A stretch of DNA of 64,000 nucleotides from an uncultured Spartobacteria bacterium (GCA_937919825.1 CALFPA010000133.1:56975-120974), one strand, 5' to 3'; positions 55,510 through 64,000 are shown, counted from the stretch's first letter. Translations and numbers: made by a program. The notes: generated by a model from the letters alone, not told the origin.

Positions 55510-56429
55510 ATCAAAAACATTCCGGAATCTTGCGAGGTAAGAAGGTCGCTCTTCTCATGGGCGGCCCGGGCAAGGAACGCCCCGTCTCGCTCAACTCCGG
55601 CGCGGCAGTGGCCAGAGCACTCCGCCAACTCGGCGCGGAGGTCGTGGAAATCGATGTTGCGGGACGGAATTTCTCGATCCCTGAAAAGACCGATCTCGCG
55701 TTCAACATGATCCACGGGACATTTGGCGAGGATGGCGAGTTGCAGGCGATCCTCGACAATCTTGGGGTTCCCTACACCGGCGAGGGGGAAGCTGGCAGCC
55801 GATTGGCTTTCGATAAAATCGCCAGCAAACGGAAATTCGATGAAGCCAGCGTGCCAAATGCTCGTTGGGAAATCCTTGGGCGTGGCGAAAAGCCCTCCAT
55901 TCCTCTCCCGCTCGTGGCAAAACCTCCCCGCGAGGGATCCAGCGTTGGTGTTCATATCGTTCTGAAACCCGAGGAACTCGATGCCGCTCTAGAGGACTGC
56001 TTCGCACGCGACAGCGAAGTGCTCATCGAGGAGTTTGTGAATGGCAGGGAATTGACGGTCGGCATCGTGGGCGGGGTCGCGCTTCCCGTCGTCGAAATCG
56101 TGCCCAAGGTTGATTTTTACAGCTACGAGAACAAATACACGAAGGGCAACTCGGACTATTTCTGCCCGGCCCGCCTCGATGAAGCGACCACTCACTCCAT
56201 CCAAGCCGCAGCCTTGGCGGCGCATCGATCGCTTGGACTCGAAGTGTATTCCCGCGTCGATGTGTTACTCGATGCCGCAAACAAGCCGTTCGTCCTGGAG
56301 GTCAACACGATTCCAGGCATGACGGAGACCAGTCTTTTACCCAAAGCCGCCGGCGTGTTGGGGCTCGATTTCGCATCGCTATGCGAAGAGATTGCCGAGC
56401 TTTCACTATCCGTAAAACGACGCCCATGA
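55506..56429 (+). CDS. ddl: D-alanine-D-alanine ligase
   Basis: A 307-residue ATP-grasp ligase. KKVALLMGGPGKERPVSLNS at the N-terminus, FNMIHGTFGEDGELQAILDN, the ATP-grasp core LIEEFVNGRELTVGIVG and C-terminal LEVNTIPGMTETSLLPKAA are seen. It supplies the dipeptide used by MurF. The ATG overlaps the murC-murB stop by 4 bases and its own stop overlaps ftsQ by 4. Confidence 0.95.
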   Translation: MNQKHSGILRGKKVALLMGGPGKERPVSLNSGAAVARALRQLGAEVVEIDVAGRNFSIPEKTDLAFNMIHGTFGEDGELQAILDNLGVPYTGEGEAGSRLAFDKIASKRKFDEASVPNARWEILGRGEKPSIPLPLVAKPPREGSSVGVHIVLKPEELDAALEDCFARDSEVLIEEFVNGRELTVGIVGGVALPVVEIVPKVDFYSYENKYTKGNSDYFCPARLDEATTHSIQAAALAAHRSLGLEVYSRVDVLLDAANKPFVLEVNTIPGMTETSLLPKAAGVLGLDFASLCEEIAELSLSVKRRP

Positions 56430-57367
56430 GGACCCGCCTTCTCAAAACATCTTCGGGCCGCCGCACTGCACGCGGGCAGCGGATGTTGAATGTCAAAATG
56501 AGGGCTGCGACGGCGAAGCGGAAACGCCAACAGTTACTCACATCGTTTTCCATGGTCGTGATCGGCCTCACGCTGTTTTGCGGTCTGGCTTGGTTCGGAA
56601 TCAGTCGAACGCTCGACAAATTTTTCTTCTCCAACCCAGCCTACAATGTTGCGGAGTTGGACCTGGAATTGGACGGAATCATGACGCCCGAAGACCTCCG
56701 TGAGGAAACTGGAATTTTGGAGGGGAAGAACATCTTCAAACTCAATATCAGCAAAGCCGACCGCCATCTTCGAACGATTCCAATGGTGGCTGATGTCACG
56801 ATCGAGCGCGTTCTGCCGGACCGCATGCGCGTCGTTTTGAAATCTCGCGTGCCGGTTTCATGGGTTTCGTCATCGAACGATCCCTCCGCAGCCTACGATG
56901 TCTCGACGATGCTTCTTGTGGACGCCCCGGGTTACCTGATGAAGCCCCGTTTGATTCCCCAGGAATTTCATAGCTTGCCCGTGATTTATGGAGTGAATCC
57001 TGAAGATATTTACGAGGGGAAACCGCTCCAGAGTAACGACTTGAAAAAAGCGATCGCGCTCCTGGATGAAGCCTCCGCCCGCCCCGATTCTTTGGTCCGG
57101 ATTCGTTCGCTGAATATTTCCAAGGGCTACTGCATCGATGCGCTGACGGATCAGAATGCGCGCGTAAAATTCGGGCGCTCGGATTTTCACCAGCAAATCG
57201 ACAAGCTCCACCGCCTTCTCGAGCATTGCCGCGATACGGGTCGCGAGCTGGATTCGGTGAATCTCATGGTGACGAAAAACACCCCAGTCAAATTTGTCAT
57301 GGCTGCTTTGCCGCCCAGTGTGAGCAAAAAAAGTGAGACGATTTCAAAAACCAAACGGAAAAACTGA
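56426..57367 (+). CDS. ftsQ: FtsQ/DivIB-like cell division protein with POTRA domain
   Basis: A 313-residue bitopic protein. A basic N-terminus is followed by one helix (LLTSFSMVVIGLTLFCGLAW, about 38-57). Then comes a POTRA-like domain (YNVAELDLELDGIMTPEDLR, then FKLNISKADRHLRTIPMVAD, then RVLPDRMRVVLKSRVPVSWV) and the FtsQ beta domain. It recruits FtsL/B to the septum. The frame starts further 5' in ddl, but ATG 56426 overlaps the ddl stop by 4 bases. Confidence 0.88.
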   Translation: MRTRLLKTSSGRRTARGQRMLNVKMRAATAKRKRQQLLTSFSMVVIGLTLFCGLAWFGISRTLDKFFFSNPAYNVAELDLELDGIMTPEDLREETGILEGKNIFKLNISKADRHLRTIPMVADVTIERVLPDRMRVVLKSRVPVSWVSSSNDPSAAYDVSTMLLVDAPGYLMKPRLIPQEFHSLPVIYGVNPEDIYEGKPLQSNDLKKAIALLDEASARPDSLVRIRSLNISKGYCIDALTDQNARVKFGRSDFHQQIDKLHRLLEHCRDTGRELDSVNLMVTKNTPVKFVMAALPPSVSKKSETISKTKRKN

Positions 57368-58578
57368 TGGCCAAGGAAAAAATCCATGTCGGTCTGGAAA
57401 TCGGAACCACAAAGGTTTGCGCCGTGGTGGCCGAATGCGGGCGTGATGGCGAGATTCGCCTGCTCGGTGTTGGCGAAAGCCCCTCGCGAGGCGTTCGCAA
57501 AGGGGAAATGGTCGATTTTCAAAATGCTTCGAAATGCGTGCACGACGCACTCGCCGATGCGGAAGAGCGTAGCGATCAGGAAATCAAAAGCGTCTGGCTC
57601 GCAATCACGGGGAGCCATCTTCAAAGTTTCAATAATCGGAGCTCAAGCTCTTTGGCGGAGGAAAGTGAAATCACCGAAAAAGAAATCGGCGATGTCGAAT
57701 ACAAGGCCAAGGAGATCTCGATCCCGAAGGAAAATGTGATCCTGCATTCGATCATCCAGCGATATTATGTGGATGGTCAGGAGGGTGTGATCGATCCCCT
57801 CGGAATGCTCGGCACCAAGCTGGAGGCTGATTACCACATTATTCACGGAGTGATGACCCGGATTCAAAACACGATCCGTTGTGTTAAGGAATTTGATATC
57901 GATGTGGACGATGTGGTGGTGAATTCGGTCGCCTCGGCCCAGGTCGTCCTCAGCGATTCCCAGAAACAAGCCGGCGCCGTGGTGATCGATATCGGAGGGG
58001 GAGTCACTGATTACATCGTCTATCACGATGGAGTCGTTCGCCACAGCGGAGCGATCGCGATCGGCGGCGACCACATCACGAATGATCTTTGCATCGGCCT
58101 GCGCATCCCAATCACTCGCGCCGAGAAACTGAAGATCGAGGAGGGCTCTGCCATGGTCGGCGGTCATCCCCCCGGAGAAAAAATCACGCTTCGAAACGAC
58201 ACCGGATTTTCCGGCAAGGAAGTCGACCGCGAATTGCTGAACATGATCATCAATGCGCGGGTGAATGAGCTTTTTAAGATTCTAAAAAAACGGATTCATG
58301 AAGTCGTTCCAGAGCACCTGCTCGGATCGGGAATTCTTCTCACCGGGGGATGCAGCATGCTCCGCGGAGTCCGCGAGGTGGCTGAGATGATTTTCGATTC
58401 GCCCGTCACCCTTGTCCATGCCCACTCGGTTTCGGGGCCGACTTCGGCATTTGAGAATCCACAGCTTTCGACCTGCATCGGCCTCGTCAAATACGCTCAA
58501 GCCGTGAATGCCGACATGCCAGAGGAAACCATCATGTCGAAATTCAAAAAACTCCTGAATTTCAACCTCGGATTATGA
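57367..58578 (+). CDS. ftsA: Cell division protein FtsA
   Basis: A 403-residue actin-fold protein that tethers FtsZ filaments to the membrane. VGLEIGTTKVCAVVAECG (phosphate 1), the inserted 1C domain, GAVVIDIGGGVTDYIVYHDG (phosphate 2) and GILLTGGCSMLRGVREVAEM (adenosine site) are seen. The C-terminus (MSKFKKLLNFNLGL) is a fair membrane-targeting amphipathic helix. It overlaps ftsQ by 1 base and ftsZ by 4. Confidence 0.94.
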   Translation: MAKEKIHVGLEIGTTKVCAVVAECGRDGEIRLLGVGESPSRGVRKGEMVDFQNASKCVHDALADAEERSDQEIKSVWLAITGSHLQSFNNRSSSSLAEESEITEKEIGDVEYKAKEISIPKENVILHSIIQRYYVDGQEGVIDPLGMLGTKLEADYHIIHGVMTRIQNTIRCVKEFDIDVDDVVVNSVASAQVVLSDSQKQAGAVVIDIGGGVTDYIVYHDGVVRHSGAIAIGGDHITNDLCIGLRIPITRAEKLKIEEGSAMVGGHPPGEKITLRNDTGFSGKEVDRELLNMIINARVNELFKILKKRIHEVVPEHLLGSGILLTGGCSMLRGVREVAEMIFDSPVTLVHAHSVSGPTSAFENPQLSTCIGLVKYAQAVNADMPEETIMSKFKKLLNFNLGL

Positions 58579-59804
58579 GCCCCTATCCACACCACGAGGA
58601 ACCCGCCAAAGAAGCTGCGATCTCTTTGATCGGCATCGGAAACGCCGGGGTGAACATCACCGATCGACTTGCGATGCGTGCCGCTCTCCCGATCCGCACG
58701 ATCGCATTGAACTCCGACCAGCAGTCGCTCACCGCATCCGTAGCTTCTAAAAAACTGGTTCTTGGGCCGATGACAACCCACGGCCTTGGCGCCGGAGGTG
58801 ACCCGGAGCGTGCGATTGACGCGGCGAAGGAATCCCTCGGCGAATTGCAAGAGGCGGTTTCGGGGTCGGATGTTGTGATCCTTTGCGCTGGACTTGGGGG
58901 CGGCACTGGCAGCGCGGTGACTCCGTTGCTGGCCAAAATGGCCAAGGAGAAGGGGGCTCTCGTAGTGGCCGTTGTTACCTCACCATTCCAATTCGAAGGC
59001 CGTCGCCGATCGCAACAGGCTGTGGAATCGCTGGCGGAATTGCAGCGGCATGTGGACGCCTTGATTCACTTTGAGAACGACCGCATGGCCGAACTTGTCG
59101 AGCCGCGCGCGGATGTTTCTGAAACTTTTGCGGCTTGTGACGGACTTCTTTTCCAAGCCATCGGCGGGATCGTTCGAATGCTTGGCAACCCCGGACCGCT
59201 GCCGATTGCCGTGAACGACCTTCTTTCTGTTTTGCGTGCTGGTGCGGGCGGATGCCTTTTCGGTTGTGGCGAATCGGAGGGCGGGAACCGAGCCCACGAA
59301 TCTTTGGAGCAGGCTCTTCGCAGCCCCTTGCTCGATCGCGGCCGCCTGCTTCAAGAAGCCGGGAAAATCCTAGTCCATCTCTCAGGTCCTGCCTCCCTGA
59401 CATTCGCCGAAGTGGCCGCCGTCATGAGGGAAATCTCAAAAAACACCTCGGCTTCGGCACACCTTTGCCTAGGGGTTAGCTCGGCTGGGGATGACTCTGC
59501 ACCGCTCATTGTGACGATCATTGGCCGCACCGGAGTGGAGGAACGGAAATCCGCCCCCGCGCCCTCGGTGGCCATGCCGTCGATTTCCACGCCGCCCCCT
59601 GCGGCTCCCGCTCCTCCAGTCGAGGACAAGATGGTTGCGGATCCGGAAGTCGCGAGCCCGACGACTAAAACTCAAAAGGTGAAACAGGATTTCCTCCCGC
59701 TCGAACCGATTGCCCGGGGGCGCTTCGAAAGAAGCGAGCCGACGATTGTCGAAGGTGAGGATTTGGATGTCCCGACCTTCCTGAGGCTCAAAATCAAAAA
59801 GTAA
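58575..59804 (+). CDS. ftsZ: Cell division GTPase FtsZ, divergent
   Basis: A 409-residue tubulin-like GTPase. SLIGIGNAGVNITDRL (T1), GLGAGGDPERAIDAA, the tubulin signature GLGGGTGSAVTP (107-117), SPFQFEGRRRSQQAVESL, and HFENDRM are present, so GTP binding is expected. The T7 loop, normally N-x-D-F-A-D, reads PIAVNDLLSVL (210-220). Aligned on its second Asp (here 215), the first Asp is an Ala. The linker (about 325-393) is Pro/Ala-rich and the C-terminal peptide DLDVPTFLRLK matches the FtsA-binding motif. Divergent FtsZ is known from Verrucomicrobia. Confidence 0.92.
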   Translation: MSPYPHHEEPAKEAAISLIGIGNAGVNITDRLAMRAALPIRTIALNSDQQSLTASVASKKLVLGPMTTHGLGAGGDPERAIDAAKESLGELQEAVSGSDVVILCAGLGGGTGSAVTPLLAKMAKEKGALVVAVVTSPFQFEGRRRSQQAVESLAELQRHVDALIHFENDRMAELVEPRADVSETFAACDGLLFQAIGGIVRMLGNPGPLPIAVNDLLSVLRAGAGGCLFGCGESEGGNRAHESLEQALRSPLLDRGRLLQEAGKILVHLSGPASLTFAEVAAVMREISKNTSASAHLCLGVSSAGDDSAPLIVTIIGRTGVEERKSAPAPSVAMPSISTPPPAAPAPPVEDKMVADPEVASPTTKTQKVKQDFLPLEPIARGRFERSEPTIVEGEDLDVPTFLRLKIKK

Positions 59805-59871
59805 TCCCTGGCGCTGTTCGCGTTTGGATTTATGAAATGAGGCGCAGATTTCTTGCCTGCGTCCCCAGGAA

Positions 59872-61413
59872 TTATTCCAGAATCCTTGGAACGAGACGCA
59901 GAATGACGGTGCGGTTCCGAGCGGCTGATCCGGATTGGTCTTCCGGGAACGGAGGAGGGAGCCCGCCAGAGGAACTCGCGAGGAGGCGGTCATTCGGGAA
60001 CTGGGCCTCGGATCGCATGACCTCGGTCGCCGCAACGGCGCGGCGAAGGCCGAGAGTGTAGTTATCGCGGAATGGGGAGTTCGAGCGGACGGGTTTGCTA
60101 TCCGTTTGGCCCTCGATGATCACCCAGAAATCGGGTGCGTTGACTTTCAGGAATTCTGCAACACGAGAGAGCTGGGCTTTTCCAAAATCGTTGACCGAAA
60201 TTCCAGACGAGAAGACGCCTTCTTGGAAAGTGATGCGAATTTCGTTGTTGTTGCTGTTGACGGTGGCGCCCGAAAGGTTGAAGAGCGCGGGCAGGAGTCG
60301 GTTGATCGCCTCGAGGCTGCGGCTGACGGGAGGCGCGGTGGCGATGGGGACGGCTGGTTGTTGCGTGCCTTCCTGAGTGGCAGCTGGAGCTTGTGGGGCT
60401 TGCTGAGGTGCCGGCGGGGCTTGCAGAGCCACGGTATCCACAGGCGCTGAGGAGGTGAGAGGAGCAGCTGCCTCAGGAGCAGGAGCGGCTGGGGGAGGGG
60501 TCGGAACGGCGAGTTTGTCCTCTTTGAGGGATTCCTCCTCGTTATGGCGGTAAACCACTTGGAATTCCGGCAAGGCGGCTGCCTCTGCCATGGCGGCCTC
60601 ATCGGGAGAGGTTAGAATGGGAAGGGTGGAAATCGGAATCAGCATGCTCTTCACGCCCACGCCGGCGAGGCCGAGGACGACAAGAACGACCACCCAATAA
60701 ACCAATTTTTTGAGCACACCGATGCCTCCGCCACCAGCGGGGCGGCGTTCGGGAGCCCTTGGCACAGGGGCCGCAGCGGCTTGACGATTGTAGGGGCGGG
60801 ACACCTCGACGGCCCCGTCATCGATGCGGGAGTCGCGTTTCGGAGCGTGCGGAATGGGTTCCGGGGAGGGTTTGGATCGGGGGGCAATGGCTGGCGCGGT
60901 TTTCGCGCGGGTGGTCTTGGCTCCACGGCGGCCAGGGGACTTATCGGAAATTTGCGCCATGAGATCGAGGGCGGAGGACGAGCGTCCGCGGCGAGCTGAC
61001 TTTTTGGCCGGTTCCTCGATTTCGTGCACCTCTCCCACTCCCTCGGAGAGATTGTCGAGTTCGACGACATCACCCGTATCTTCAAAATCATCCTCGCCCA
61101 CAGACCCAACCACTTCCTTGATTTTTTTGCCCGCCGAGGCCTCGGCTTCCGTAAGGTTGTCGGCGAAATCCAACGGAGTTGGTTCCCCGACCACTTCGGA
61201 TTCCTCAGTGAAATCGACTTCGGATCCGGCCCTGTCGCTTTTCCATTTTTCGAGGGCGGTGCGGTTGAATCTCCAATTCCGGCCCACCTTCAATCCAGGC
61301 AGTTGCCCTTCGCTGCTGAGCTTCAAGAGCGTCGATTTCGGCATTTGGAGAAATGCTGCCGCTTCGTCGCCGTTCATTACTTCGTTGTTGGGGTTCGATT
61401 GATCGTTGTCCAT
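59872..61413 (-). CDS. Excisionase-type HTH / transmembrane / OmpA (MotB-like) fusion protein
   Basis: A 513-residue protein with an unusual order of parts. Residues 13-60 form an excisionase/MerR-like winged HTH (MNGDEAAAFLQMPKSTLLKL, then GLKVGRNWRFNRTALEKW). Residues about 62-135 are acidic, about 136-228 are Arg/Lys/Pro-rich, and residues 237-256 are one membrane helix (LVYWVVVLVVLGLAGVG). A Pro/Ala-rich periplasmic linker runs to 365. An OmpA_C/MotB-like domain then spans 366-513 (WVIIEGQTDSKPVRSNSPF, then GSAARNRTVILRL), keeping the Asp and Arg that bind diaminopimelate. ATG at 61413 is used; the extension to 61464 is not domain-like. It converges on ftsZ with 67 bases between stops. 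Confidence 0.85.
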   Translation of the reverse strand: MDNDQSNPNNEVMNGDEAAAFLQMPKSTLLKLSSEGQLPGLKVGRNWRFNRTALEKWKSDRAGSEVDFTEESEVVGEPTPLDFADNLTEAEASAGKKIKEVVGSVGEDDFEDTGDVVELDNLSEGVGEVHEIEEPAKKSARRGRSSSALDLMAQISDKSPGRRGAKTTRAKTAPAIAPRSKPSPEPIPHAPKRDSRIDDGAVEVSRPYNRQAAAAPVPRAPERRPAGGGGIGVLKKLVYWVVVLVVLGLAGVGVKSMLIPISTLPILTSPDEAAMAEAAALPEFQVVYRHNEEESLKEDKLAVPTPPPAAPAPEAAAPLTSSAPVDTVALQAPPAPQQAPQAPAATQEGTQQPAVPIATAPPVSRSLEAINRLLPALFNLSGATVNSNNNEIRITFQEGVFSSGISVNDFGKAQLSRVAEFLKVNAPDFWVIIEGQTDSKPVRSNSPFRDNYTLGLRRAVAATEVMRSEAQFPNDRLLASSSGGLPPPFPEDQSGSAARNRTVILRLVPRILE

Positions 61414-61536
61414 ACCGGGATTTGTGGAGTTGGGGACACTGGGGCAAAACGACCTTCCTTGCAATATCTCGTTTTGCTTTTCAATGATTTTCGCGAGGGG
61501 GTGAAGCTATTGCGAGATGCCGAATTGGCAGATTAT

Positions 61537-62652
61537 TTAAACATTGAAGCGAAACTCGATCACATCCCCGTCTTGGACGACATACTCTTTGCCTTCGAGG
61601 CGGAGTTTGCCGACCTCGCGAGCTTTTGCCTCCGAACCGTAATTCATCAAATCCTCGAAGGAGACAATCTGCGCGGCAATAAATCCACGCTCGAAATCGC
61701 TGTGGATCACGCCCGCCGCAGCCGGAGCCTTGTCGCCCGCGTGGATCGTCCAAGCGCGGGTTTCCTTCGGTCCAGTCGTGAGGTAGGTGCGAAGGCCAAG
61801 GAGATGGTAGGCGGCGCGGATGAGCAAGCCCACGCCGCTGTCCTCGACGCCCAGGCCAGCCAAAAACTCCTTCGCCTCTTCCGGCGGAAGGTCAGCGAGT
61901 TCGCTTTCGATCTGTGCGCTAATCACCACGGCGCCGCAGCCGAGATGCTCGGCGGCGTATTGGCGAACGGCGCGGACATGTTTCGCAGCAGATGCGTCGC
62001 CGTCGAGATTCGCGAGATCGTTTTCGCCGACATTGCAGGCGAAGAGCGTGGGCTTGGAGGTCAGCAGGAAAAACCCGCGCAGGATTTCTTTTTCGGAATC
62101 GGCGAGTTCGAGAGTGAGCGCGGGCTTGCCGGAGTCGAGATGGGGTATGAGTTTTTCCGCCAGGGCGACTTCGGCTTTGGCGGCCTTGTCTCCACTGCGG
62201 GCGGCCTTCTGGTTTCGCTCGGCGCGTTTTTTTACCGAGGCCAAGTCGGCGAGAATGAGTTCTGTGTTAATCACCTCGATGTCGCGCACCGGATCCACCG
62301 TTCCCGCGACATGGTGGATGTCCGAACTCTCAAAACAACGCACGACCTGAATGATGGCATCGACCTCCCGGATGTGGCTCAGGAACTGATTTCCGAGGCC
62401 CTCACCCTCGCTCGCGCCAGCGACCAATCCGGCGATATCCACAAACTCGATTGCGGCGGGCAGGATTTTTTCCGACTTCGACATCGCAGCCAGCTTGGCC
62501 AACCGGTCATCGGGCACATTCACGATGCCGACATTGGGCTCGATCGTGCAGAACGGGAAATTCGCCGCCTGCGCCTTGCGGGTGCGAGTGACGGCATTGA
62601 AGAGGGTGGACTTTCCGACATTCGGCAGTCCGACGATTCCGGTTTTCAACAT
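61537..62652 (-). CDS. ychF: YchF/OLA1 family P-loop ATPase/GTPase
   Basis: A 371-residue translation-associated NTPase, ribosome- and stress-related. TGIVGLPNVGKSTLFNAVTR (G1), DIAGLVAGASEGEGLGNQF (G3), the NxxE-type base motif in LFACNVGENDLANLD that favours ATP, and the C-terminal TGS domain (LRTYLTTGPKETRAWTIHAG, ending KEYVVQDGDVIEFRFNV) are diagnostic. The ATG at 62652 is 81 bases from the divergent aroB start. Confidence 0.95.
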   Translation of the reverse strand: MLKTGIVGLPNVGKSTLFNAVTRTRKAQAANFPFCTIEPNVGIVNVPDDRLAKLAAMSKSEKILPAAIEFVDIAGLVAGASEGEGLGNQFLSHIREVDAIIQVVRCFESSDIHHVAGTVDPVRDIEVINTELILADLASVKKRAERNQKAARSGDKAAKAEVALAEKLIPHLDSGKPALTLELADSEKEILRGFFLLTSKPTLFACNVGENDLANLDGDASAAKHVRAVRQYAAEHLGCGAVVISAQIESELADLPPEEAKEFLAGLGVEDSGVGLLIRAAYHLLGLRTYLTTGPKETRAWTIHAGDKAPAAAGVIHSDFERGFIAAQIVSFEDLMNYGSEAKAREVGKLRLEGKEYVVQDGDVIEFRFNV

Positions 62653-62733
62653 AGGCGCGGGACACTAGCCACTCGCTGGTCAAAGGAAAAATCTTCTTTT
62701 GCCCGAGCCTCCCGCCTTTATTGAAATGATCCC

Positions 62734-63822
62734 ATGTTTGCCGGCCGCACCACTCGCACTCCGATCGAAGTCGAAGTCCCACTCGCCCGATCACCCTACC
62801 AGGTGATCGTTGGGCCCGGATTGATGAGGAATTGCGGTGCCCGGATCGCCGAATTCCTGAAGCCCTCGCGTTGCGCCCTTGTCACCGACTCGAATGTTGG
62901 TCCCCTCCACGCCGAGGCCGTCGAGACCTCTCTTCGTCAAGCAGGGTTCGAACCCATTCGCATCACGGTCCCTGCTGGGGAATCCTCCAAATCCTTCGAG
63001 CAAGCCGCGAAAATCTGCGACGCCATGATCGCGGCTGGGCTCGACCGATCCTCCATGCTCGTGGCTCTCGGCGGCGGCGTGGTCGGCGACCTCGCGGGAT
63101 TTGCTGCCGCCATTTACTACCGCGGCATTCCCTGCATTCAAATTCCCACCACCATCGTCGCGCAGGTCGATAGTTCCGTCGGCGGCAAGACCGGAATCAA
63201 CGCCCCCGGCGGCAAAAATCTTATCGGAGCTTTCCACCAACCGCGCCTCGTTATTGCCGATACCGAAACGCTCCGCACCCTGCCGCCGCGCGAGTTTCAC
63301 GAAGGTTTCGCTGAAATCATTAAACACGCCGCCATCCGCGATCCCCAAATGCTCGCAGCCGACGACAGCCTCGACAACATCGCCCCGCTCATCGCCCGTA
63401 ATGTCGCGATCAAAGCCGCCATCGTCGCCGAGGATGAGTTCGAGACCAAAGGCGTCCGCGCGCTTTTGAACTTCGGCCACACGATCGGCCACGGAATCGA
63501 AAATGCCGCCGGATACGGACGCCTCCTCCACGGCGAAGCCATTTGTCTTGGCCTCATCGCCGCCTGTCGCCTTTCGCTCAAAAAATCCGGCCTCCCGCAA
63601 TCCGCTGCGGACCAAATCCTCGCCGCTCTCGCCCGTCACAACCTTCCCCAAAACCTCCCCGCCGACATTTCGACAGGCTCCATCCTCGCCGCGCTCCGAA
63701 AAGATAAAAAATTCCACGCCGGCGCGATTCGATTCGTTCTCCTTCGAAATCTCGGTGACGCCTTCGTTTCAGACTCCGTCACGGCCGTCGACATCGAACA
63801 GGCCATCGAAGCCCTACGATAA
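62734..63822 (+). CDS. aroB: 3-dehydroquinate synthase
   Basis: A 362-residue enzyme of the shikimate pathway that cyclises DAHP to 3-dehydroquinate with NAD and a metal. VIVGPGLMRNCGARIAEFL, ALGGGVVGDLAGFAAAIYYR, QIPTTIVAQVDSSVGGKTGI and LLNFGHTIGHGIENAAGYGR carry the NAD and zinc sites. The ATG at 62734 is used. No other aro gene is adjacent. A tRNA gene follows after 59 bases. Confidence 0.95.
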   Translation: MFAGRTTRTPIEVEVPLARSPYQVIVGPGLMRNCGARIAEFLKPSRCALVTDSNVGPLHAEAVETSLRQAGFEPIRITVPAGESSKSFEQAAKICDAMIAAGLDRSSMLVALGGGVVGDLAGFAAAIYYRGIPCIQIPTTIVAQVDSSVGGKTGINAPGGKNLIGAFHQPRLVIADTETLRTLPPREFHEGFAEIIKHAAIRDPQMLAADDSLDNIAPLIARNVAIKAAIVAEDEFETKGVRALLNFGHTIGHGIENAAGYGRLLHGEAICLGLIAACRLSLKKSGLPQSAADQILAALARHNLPQNLPADISTGSILAALRKDKKFHAGAIRFVLLRNLGDAFVSDSVTAVDIEQAIEALR

Positions 63823-63881
63823 AATTTACAATTTCGGTTTGCCGCCCCGATCTCTGGGGTGCATTAGTTCTGAATCTCAAG

Positions 63882-63968
63882 GAGAGGTGGCAGAGTGGTC
63901 TAATGCGCCGGTCTTGAAAACCGGAGGTCCGCAAGGTCCCGTGGGTTCGAATCCCACCCTCTCCGCCA
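63882..63968 (+). tRNA. tRNA-Ser (anticodon TGA)
   Basis: GGAGAGG (63882-63888) pairs with CCTCTCC (63958-63964) as a 7-bp acceptor stem, followed by G and an encoded CCA (to 63968). The anticodon stem CCGGT/ACCGG encloses loop CTTGAAA with TGA at 63915-63917. A long variable arm (GAGGTCCGCAAGGTCCCG, 63924-63941) marks a class II tRNA. The T-loop is GTGGGTTCGAATCCCAC. It reads UCA codons and possibly others. Confidence 0.95.
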
Positions 63969-64000
63969 CCAATCCGCGCAGCGGATTTCCAAATTCTGGG

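Noticed and set aside
59805..59871. Bidirectional terminator between ftsZ and the HTH-OmpA gene
   Set aside because: Only a weak 6-bp stem (GCGCAG/CTGCGT) without a T-run is visible.

Overview
The window looks like a chromosomal segment of a GC-rich, Gram-negative, meso-diaminopimelate bacterium, most likely a member of the Verrucomicrobiota. The evidence is a complete division and cell-wall (dcw) cluster with a fused MurC-MurB, a LysM protein between murD and ftsW and a divergent FtsZ. The C-terminus of one lipoprotein also resembles verrucomicrobial pseudopilin-like proteins. The phylum call is an inference from gene content and was not computed. Almost everything is ordinary vertical gene content; no insertion sequence, prophage or CRISPR array was seen.

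Layout. 0-5.2 kb: an FdhF/YdeP-type molybdopterin oxidoreductase, a secreted NHL-type propeller, an HTH-metallo-beta-lactamase protein and a 3-hydroxyisobutyrate-dehydrogenase-type reductase. 5.2-6.9 kb: a decaying stretch with a small membrane protein, the 3' remnant of an adenosine deaminase gene, and an ECF-type sigma factor with a short partner. 6.9-14.2 kb: CCA-adding enzyme, YebC, a tandem universal stress protein behind a SulP transporter, a DUF885 protein and a VanZ-like protein. 14.2-17.8 kb: ligA, whose composition switches from GC-rich to AT-rich about 250 codons in, followed by two AT-rich genes (one unknown, one DEDDh exonuclease-BRCT). 17.9-23.7 kb: ACT-domain protein, RNase R, a GYF-like protein, a rhodanese, a SufE-like protein and ferrochelatase.

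23.7-40.9 kb is an almost gapless minus-strand run. Read 5' to 3' it is nuoB, nuoC, RNase D, nadC, two lipoproteins, a TolC-like protein, a PgeF-like protein, leuC, leuD, hemC, hemE, hemN, hemG, hemB, a VapBC-type toxin-antitoxin pair, ccsA-like and hemA. Together with hemH on the other strand it holds seven heme-pathway enzymes. hemL and hemD were not seen here.

41.0-59.8 kb is the plus-strand dcw cluster: mraZ, rsmH, ftsL, ftsI, murE, murF, mraY, murD, lysM, ftsW, murG, murC-murB, ddl, ftsQ, ftsA, ftsZ. Most junctions overlap by 1-4 bases. A four-copy TGGNN direct repeat with 10-base period precedes mraZ and fits the known MraZ operator. Convergent to ftsZ lies the most unusual gene of the window. 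It encodes an excisionase-type DNA-binding domain, a single membrane helix and a periplasmic OmpA/MotB-like peptidoglycan-binding domain in one chain. The window ends with ychF, aroB and a tRNA-Ser(TGA).

Main points for a second look: the DNA-binding/peptidoglycan-binding transmembrane protein beside ftsZ; the mosaic ligA and its AT-rich companions; a pair of inverted hairpins with compensatory changes upstream of cca; the single-base frameshift in the adenosine deaminase relic; and the apparent loss of one T7-loop aspartate in FtsZ.
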